DNA of 9,232 nucleotides from Candidatus Omnitrophota bacterium (lineage in GTDB: Bacteria; Omnitrophota; Gorgyraeia; Gygaellales; Profunditerraquicolaceae): the NCBI GenBank assembly GCA_030018895.1, contig JASEHM010000019.1, positions 1 to 9,232 of the forward strand. The letters are read 5' to 3'. Positions 5,595-9,232 of this stretch are shown here, in pieces. The notes under the pieces are model-generated. The model had not been told where the DNA came from, did no database searches, and saw only the letters and a program-made list of their open reading frames with translations. Both the position numbers and the translations under genes were made by a program. Position 1 is the first letter of the stretch. Each line of letters begins with the position of its first letter.

Positions 5595-5957
5595 ATGAAG
5601 TCAGTGCTTATTATTCTTTTGGGTGTGTCGGTAATCATTTTAGGGATCAGTCTTTCCACTTCACAAAAAGAGCTTCTTATTGCAAAGGAAAATGCTGCGC
5701 TCTATGAAAAAAGAAACGATGATTTACAGCGGGAATTGATGCGCGTAAACAGAGTTTGCGGAGAGAAAAAGTGGGTTTTAAATGAAATTGAACAGAACAT
5801 TGAGGAATTAGAAGGCAAGATACAACTGGAAGCGCTCGAGCGCTATCTTCCTAAGAAAACATGGGATGAAATAAAACCGATTGTTGACCGGCTAAAGGCG
5901 CTACAAGCAGAACGAGGAACTAATAACCCATCGCAGCATAATGAAGAAGATTATTAA
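5595..5957 (+). CDS. Membrane-anchored coiled-coil protein of unknown function
   Basis: I do not recognise a named family. The 120-aa protein starts with one hydrophobic segment (about 4-21, MKSVLIILLGVSVIILGI), either an uncleaved anchor or a signal. A charged, heptad-like helical region follows (about 24-85, rich in Glu/Lys/Leu), likely a coiled coil, and then a short polar tail. A single Cys lies at about position 55. It is the first gene of the tight envelope run. The next gene starts inside its last codons (17-nt overlap), suggesting translational coupling. There is no good Shine-Dalgarno sequence before 5595. The likely location is anchored in the inner membrane and facing the periplasm. 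A structural or adaptor role for the AsmA-like protein is conceivable but not shown. Confidence 0.75.
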   Translation: MKSVLIILLGVSVIILGISLSTSQKELLIAKENAALYEKRNDDLQRELMRVNRVCGEKKWVLNEIEQNIEELEGKIQLEALERYLPKKTWDEIKPIVDRLKALQAERGTNNPSQHNEEDY

Positions 5958-7602
5958 AATTATTTTTGTAACTTTACTTGCCGTCGTTTTAATCCTGATT
6001 ATAGGAGGCATTATTTTTCTCAAGACCTTTGATGTTAACCGCTTTAAGCCACAAATAATTACTGCCGGGCAAAGTGCCCTTGGCCGCTCAATTGATTTTG
6101 CCAGAGTTGATTTAAAACTGTCATTAAGCAAAGGTATCCAGCTTCACATAGCCGATATTCTTGTTGGAGAGCATCCGGATTTTGGAAAAGATAGTTTTCT
6201 GACGGCAAAAGAAACAAATCTTACCGTTTTTATTAAGGACCTCATCCTAAAAAGGCAAATCCGGGTCTTAGGGGTAGCGTGTAACTCGCCAAAATTAAAC
6301 ATTATCAGGCTTAAAGATGGCCGGATAAATGTGCAGTCATTCGGAGCGGTGGGACAGAATAAACAGCGAAATAGTGAAACTCCCACCCAAACGCAACCGG
6401 GAAAATCTGGCCAGCCCGCGTCTCTGGGATTGCCTGCGCTGTTTATCAACCGTATCGATATAAGCAGCGGGCGCCTCACGTATGTAGACCATTCTTTTGA
6501 CCCAAAGTTGTCGCTTATTTTTGACAAGATAACACTTCGGTTAGATGATTTTTCTTTAACTAATCCTTTCCCTATCATGTTTCGCGCCGCGTTTGCGAGT
6601 AATTCTCAAAACATATTTGCGCAAGGCAATGGCCAGCTAAATATGGATCGCCTTAGTTTTTTGCTTAAGGATGTAAAAGCTACTTCGGAACTTTCTACCT
6701 TGTCTACGGAGATGCTCCGCAATCTTATCCCGCAATTAAAAGACGCTCCTTTACCAGAAATTAGATCTGGAGCATTGTCTGTATCTATTAAATCGTTTGA
6801 AGCCGGGCAACAAGGGCTCATTGGTTTAAAAGGTCAAGGAGAGTTATCTAAAGGCTCTCTAAGAATAAAGGAATTAGCCGTGCCAATAGAGCCAGTTGAG
6901 GCGAGCCTCACCATGAGTGAATCTGCGGTTACGCTGAGTAGGGCTTCGTTTAACCTTGGCAAGGGCAGAATAGAGTTTTCAGGAGACATCAGCGATTATT
7001 TGCTTAAACAGGACTATTCGCTCAAAGCTGTGCTAACGAACATTGATCTTAATGAATGCGTAGATCAGTCAGCATATCCCATTAAAATAAAGGGCCTTAT
7101 TTTTGGTGATATTGTGCTTAATGGGGAGGGATTTGATCCGCATACGGCGCTTTCAAAGCTAACCGGCAATGGTTCGCTGGAAATTAAAGAAGGGCAGCTC
7201 ACTGATATTAACGTGCTTAAGATGGTTTTGGATAAGCTTTCATTTGTGCCAAACTTAGCAGCGGCTCTCGAAGCAGGCCTGCCTGAGCGTTTCAAGGAGA
7301 ATTTGCGCAAGAAAGACACCGCTATCACCAGCTTTAAGACAGCAATAGGTATTAGTAACGCCTCCGCAGTAATTCAGTCAATGAATATGGACGCGGAGAC
7401 TTTTCGCTTCCAGGGTAGCGGCATAGTTGGGTTCGATCAGACCTATTCTTTTGACGGTTCATTTATGATCCCACAGGATTTATCTTCACGCATGACAACG
7501 GCTGTACCGGAGATGGAATATCTACTGGATGAATCAAGGCAAATACGTTTTCCTTTGAAGTTTCCGGTAGAGGCGCTTCGGTCTCATTTGTGCCCGATGT
7601 AA
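5941..7602 (+). CDS. AsmA-family protein, frameshifted near the C-terminus
   Basis: An AsmA-like envelope protein. The family has an N-terminal inner-membrane anchor and a long periplasmic beta-rich body related to lipid-transfer proteins. The anchor spans residues about 5-27, followed by FDVNRFKPQIITAGQSALGR, the typical AsmA N-terminus. A Gln/Thr/Pro-rich linker is at about 140-160. The C-terminal AsmA-like domain has the motif GNGSLEIKEGQLTDINVL (about 408-425) and ends in an amphipathic region. The frame closes at 7602 as KFPVEALRSHLCPM, but the alternative frame from 7563 continues the expected end (SGRGASVSFVPDV). One base is therefore missing at about 7558-7563. Reading G7560 twice would give Lys-Val-Ser-Gly and about 623 aa in all. 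It overlaps the preceding gene by 17 nt. Either a real mutation or a sequencing error fits. Confidence 0.85.
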   Translation: MKKIIKIIFVTLLAVVLILIIGGIIFLKTFDVNRFKPQIITAGQSALGRSIDFARVDLKLSLSKGIQLHIADILVGEHPDFGKDSFLTAKETNLTVFIKDLILKRQIRVLGVACNSPKLNIIRLKDGRINVQSFGAVGQNKQRNSETPTQTQPGKSGQPASLGLPALFINRIDISSGRLTYVDHSFDPKLSLIFDKITLRLDDFSLTNPFPIMFRAAFASNSQNIFAQGNGQLNMDRLSFLLKDVKATSELSTLSTEMLRNLIPQLKDAPLPEIRSGALSVSIKSFEAGQQGLIGLKGQGELSKGSLRIKELAVPIEPVEASLTMSESAVTLSRASFNLGKGRIEFSGDISDYLLKQDYSLKAVLTNIDLNECVDQSAYPIKIKGLIFGDIVLNGEGFDPHTALSKLTGNGSLEIKEGQLTDINVLKMVLDKLSFVPNLAAALEAGLPERFKENLRKKDTAITSFKTAIGISNASAVIQSMNMDAETFRFQGSGIVGFDQTYSFDGSFMIPQDLSSRMTTAVPEMEYLLDESRQIRFPLKFPVEALRSHLCPM

Positions 7603-7811
7603 AGCAAATAGGGATTGGCGCAATTAAACAAAAAGGACGGCAGGAATTAGAAAAGGTTTTAGATAAAGTATTGGGCATAGAACGCTCTGGCCAGGATAAT
7701 AGCCAAGGTGCCATTGAGGATACTGAGCAGGAGGGAGTGGGCGCGACTGACAAAAAAGACGGGAAAAAGCAGCTTATCAATAGCATTATCGGGACGATTT
7801 TTAAGGAATAA
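7563..7811 (+). pseudogene. Displaced C-terminal tail of the AsmA-family protein
   Basis: This 82-codon stretch, one frame away from the AsmA-family ORF, begins with SGRGASVSFVPDVKQIGIGA and continues with the helix KQKGRQELEKVLDKVLGI. A Gln/Asp/Gly-rich polar part follows, ending in QLINSIIGTIFKE. The 'RGKQELEKVLDKVLG' style of ending is common in AsmA-like proteins of this kind, so it is the continuation of the preceding ORF after a one-base frameshift. A GTG at 7590 could serve as an independent start (73 aa), but there is no ribosome-binding site and a free tail has no obvious role. Coding character is kept to the stop, which argues for a recent mutation or a base-call error. Confidence 0.75.
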
Positions 7812-7844
7812 TCCGTAATGCTATAAAGATGTGATAGGGCAAAA

Positions 7845-8060
7845 ATGATGATAAAAGAAATAACTACAAGAAAGTTTATCTTTATAGCTTTAGTCGCGAT
7901 AGCGCTAAGTGGCTGTACTTTTATTGTTAAAGACGACCACGCGACAAAATATTACGGCATAGATGAGCAGCGAGGCAGCGAGTATTTAAATCAAATCCTT
8001 GAAAAGCAGCAGCAAGTATATCAGGCTGAAAAGGTCGCAGCAGGCACGGAAAAGCCATGA
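7845..8060 (+). CDS. Small predicted lipoprotein, unknown function
   Basis: A 71-aa protein with a lipoprotein signal peptide: basic N-region (KEITTRK), hydrophobic core (FIFIALVAIA) and lipobox LSGC with Cys24 as the predicted lipidation site. The mature part is about 48 residues. It is polar, containing KYYGIDEQRGSEYLNQIL and a Gln/Lys-rich helix. AGGG at 7836-7839 lies 5 nt before ATG 7845, and a second ATG follows directly at 7848. The residue after Cys is Thr, not Asp, so outer-membrane sorting is plausible. The gene ends in an ATGA overlap with the next one, so the two are probably translated together and may work as a pair. I do not recognise the family. Confidence 0.8.
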   Translation: MMIKEITTRKFIFIALVAIALSGCTFIVKDDHATKYYGIDEQRGSEYLNQILEKQQQVYQAEKVAAGTEKP

Positions 8061-8731
8061 AATTTAGGATACCCAAATTAACTATAATTATCGCGGCAGC
8101 GGCTATCTTCGCAATCGCCTTTTACGCAGCTAAAAGCCAGATAGAAAACCGCCTGCTTAAAAAAGTTATCGAACGCCTGACTGCCGATTCGCGAGTTGCC
8201 GAGGTCATCGTAACCAATGTTAAGCATGACCTAAAAAACAAAAAGAACTACACAACAATTAAATTCTTGGAATACAACACGAAACTTAATCCGCTTGAGC
8301 CAAAATATTTCACTTTTTCCGGGAATGTTATTCAATTTCAGTCAATGGTGATAAGATTTGACGATTTCTACGTTAAAAAAGGACATCCCTTGAAAGGGAA
8401 AAGCGCGTATCTTTTTATGAAAGCATTTATGCTGACCGATAAAGGTGCCGAAACCTTCGAGATTACCAAAATAAATGAAATACCTTCTGGCTATGAAATA
8501 GCAGATATAAAGAATGCTTTTGAGAAAAAACTTTGGAAGAGGTTTTGGGAATATGCGCTTAATCCTGAGAAAGCAGGTAAGGCAGGCATTAAAAACGCCC
8601 AAATTGAGGCGCCCGGCACAAAATTCATTCCCGGCATGATTTATACAATAAAAATAGAGCATGACGGCGGCCTGCGCATAGACTCAAAGCGAGTAAATCC
8701 TATTTTGAAGAATGAAAAGATTGAATTTTAA
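8057..8731 (+). CDS. Membrane-anchored periplasmic protein of unknown family
   Basis: This 224-aa protein has one N-terminal hydrophobic helix (about 8-26, LTIIIAAAAIFAIAFYAA) after a basic start (MKFRIPK), giving a predicted inner-membrane anchor with a large periplasmic part. A helix (KSQIENRLLKKVIERLTA) leads into a region of alternating hydrophobic residues consistent with beta strands (EVIVTNVKH, YTTIKFLEYN, YFTFSGNVIQFQSMVIRFDD). A charged Lys/Trp-rich segment follows (KKLWKRFWEYALNPEKAGKA), then IKNAQIEAPGTKFIPGMIYT and a beta-like C-terminus. No catalytic motif is evident. It starts in a 4-nt ATGA overlap with the lipoprotein gene, with GGA at 8048-8050, and its end overlaps the next gene by 20 nt. 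A link to envelope lipid or peptidoglycan is suggested only by its neighbours. Confidence 0.8.
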   Translation: MKFRIPKLTIIIAAAAIFAIAFYAAKSQIENRLLKKVIERLTADSRVAEVIVTNVKHDLKNKKNYTTIKFLEYNTKLNPLEPKYFTFSGNVIQFQSMVIRFDDFYVKKGHPLKGKSAYLFMKAFMLTDKGAETFEITKINEIPSGYEIADIKNAFEKKLWKRFWEYALNPEKAGKAGIKNAQIEAPGTKFIPGMIYTIKIEHDGGLRIDSKRVNPILKNEKIEF

Positions 8732-9232
8732 GCTAATACCGATTTTCTTGTATTTAACGCTTTTTATTTCCGGATGCGTAACTGTTCCTCGTCAGCCCGT
8801 AGTGCAGCCTCAAGGAATATATCATATGGTAGAAAGAGGCCAGACGCTCTATAGAATAGCCAAGACTTACAACATTGATATTAATGAGCTTATGCGGATA
8901 AATAGAATTAGCGATCCGACGCAAATTGAGATCGGGCAGAAAGTTTTTATACCCGGAGCACGCTGGCCATTGCCAATAGAGACTTATAAGCCGGTTTCGC
9001 GGGAGGTTATAAAAAAGCTGGTAGGCCCGAAATACCGCACCTCACGCTGGCGTTATATTACTCTACATCATAGCGCGACCCTTGAAGGCAATGCTGAATG
9101 TTTTGACCGCAACCACCGCGGTCGCAGGATGGGGGGCCTTTTTTACCATTTTGTAGTCGGCAACGGCACCCTTTCGGGAAACGGCGAGATTGAAGTCGGC
9201 TGGCGCTGGCAAAAGCAAGAAGAGGCAAACCG
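8712..9232 (+). CDS. LysM-amidase lipoprotein (N-acetylmuramoyl-L-alanine amidase), 3' end outside window
   Basis: A predicted lipoprotein peptidoglycan hydrolase, cutting the bond between N-acetylmuramate and the stem peptide. The visible 173 codons show a signal peptide with lipobox ISGC (Cys22). A LysM peptidoglycan-binding domain follows (about 36-81), with YHMVERGQTLYRIAKTYNI and IEIGQKVFIP. An Amidase_2/PGRP-type domain starts near 105, with YITLHHSAT supplying the first zinc ligand (H119 or H120) and GLFYHFVVGNG (142-152, H146), then GNGEIEVGWRW, the conserved 'G.I..GR'-like segment. The distal zinc ligands lie beyond the window, so activity cannot be confirmed. The ATG at 8712 overlaps the previous gene by 20 nt, has only a weak GAAG ahead of it and yields a full signal peptide. 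It is part of the envelope operon, probably acting in cell-wall turnover. Confidence 0.92.
   Translation, partial: MKRLNFKLIPIFLYLTLFISGCVTVPRQPVVQPQGIYHMVERGQTLYRIAKTYNIDINELMRINRISDPTQIEIGQKVFIPGARWPLPIETYKPVSREVIKKLVGPKYRTSRWRYITLHHSATLEGNAECFDRNHRGRRMGGLFYHFVVGNGTLSGNGEIEVGWRWQKQEEAN

Noticed and set aside
6144..6578. Minus-strand 144-codon ORF
   Set aside because: It is opposite the AsmA-family gene, with no domain or start signal.
7555..7566. Programmed -1 ribosomal frameshift in the AsmA-family gene
   Set aside because: No X XXY YYZ slippery heptamer or obvious downstream stem is seen. An indel or base-call error explains it more simply.
1..9232. CRISPR array, transposase or phage genes
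   Set aside because: No regularly spaced repeats, no transposase or integrase motifs and no terminal inverted repeats were found. The only mobile-element trace is the LAGLIDADG remnant.

Overview
The window looks like a piece of an AT-rich, Gram-negative-type (diderm) bacterial chromosome. Both lipoproteins, the AsmA-family protein and the LysM/amidase protein point to a two-membrane envelope. The 2-oxoacid:acceptor oxidoreductase gamma subunit points to ferredoxin-linked, probably anaerobic metabolism. The gene order, the style of the hypothetical proteins and the intergenic repeat at the left edge remind me of uncultured lineages such as Omnitrophota. That placement is an impression, not a demonstrated result. 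All convincing genes are on the + strand.

Left part (1-2332): an edge repeat, the oxidoreductase gamma subunit, and gltX. The glutamyl-tRNA synthetase is short because a segment after the catalytic N-terminal half is missing. Next come a degenerate LAGLIDADG homing-endonuclease C-terminus and, 2 nt after its stop codon, a complete tRNA-Gln(CUG) with encoded CCA.

Middle (2333-5587): a 434-nt gap without a convincing gene holds several hairpins and ends in a strong intrinsic terminator, only 26 nt before a two-component pair. That pair is an OmpR/CusR-type response regulator and a histidine kinase with a helical periplasmic sensor. The spacing means the operon is probably transcribed by read-through of the terminator, so a conditional attenuator is possible. 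After a 161-nt AT-rich spacer comes a stand-alone receiver protein, then a remnant of an MscS-type mechanosensitive channel.

Right part (5595-9232): a tight, largely overlapping run of envelope genes. It contains a membrane-anchored coiled-coil protein, an AsmA-family protein broken near its C-terminus by a one-base frameshift, a small lipoprotein, a membrane-anchored protein of unknown family, and a lipoprotein with LysM and N-acetylmuramoyl-L-alanine amidase domains that runs off the window. The two-component system and receiver upstream could control this envelope cluster, but only proximity supports that.

I did not find a clear defence system, CRISPR array, complete mobile element or recognisable known riboswitch. 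The points most worth checking are the terminator-gated leader, the shortened GltX beside tRNA-Gln, the homing-endonuclease scar and the AsmA frameshift.
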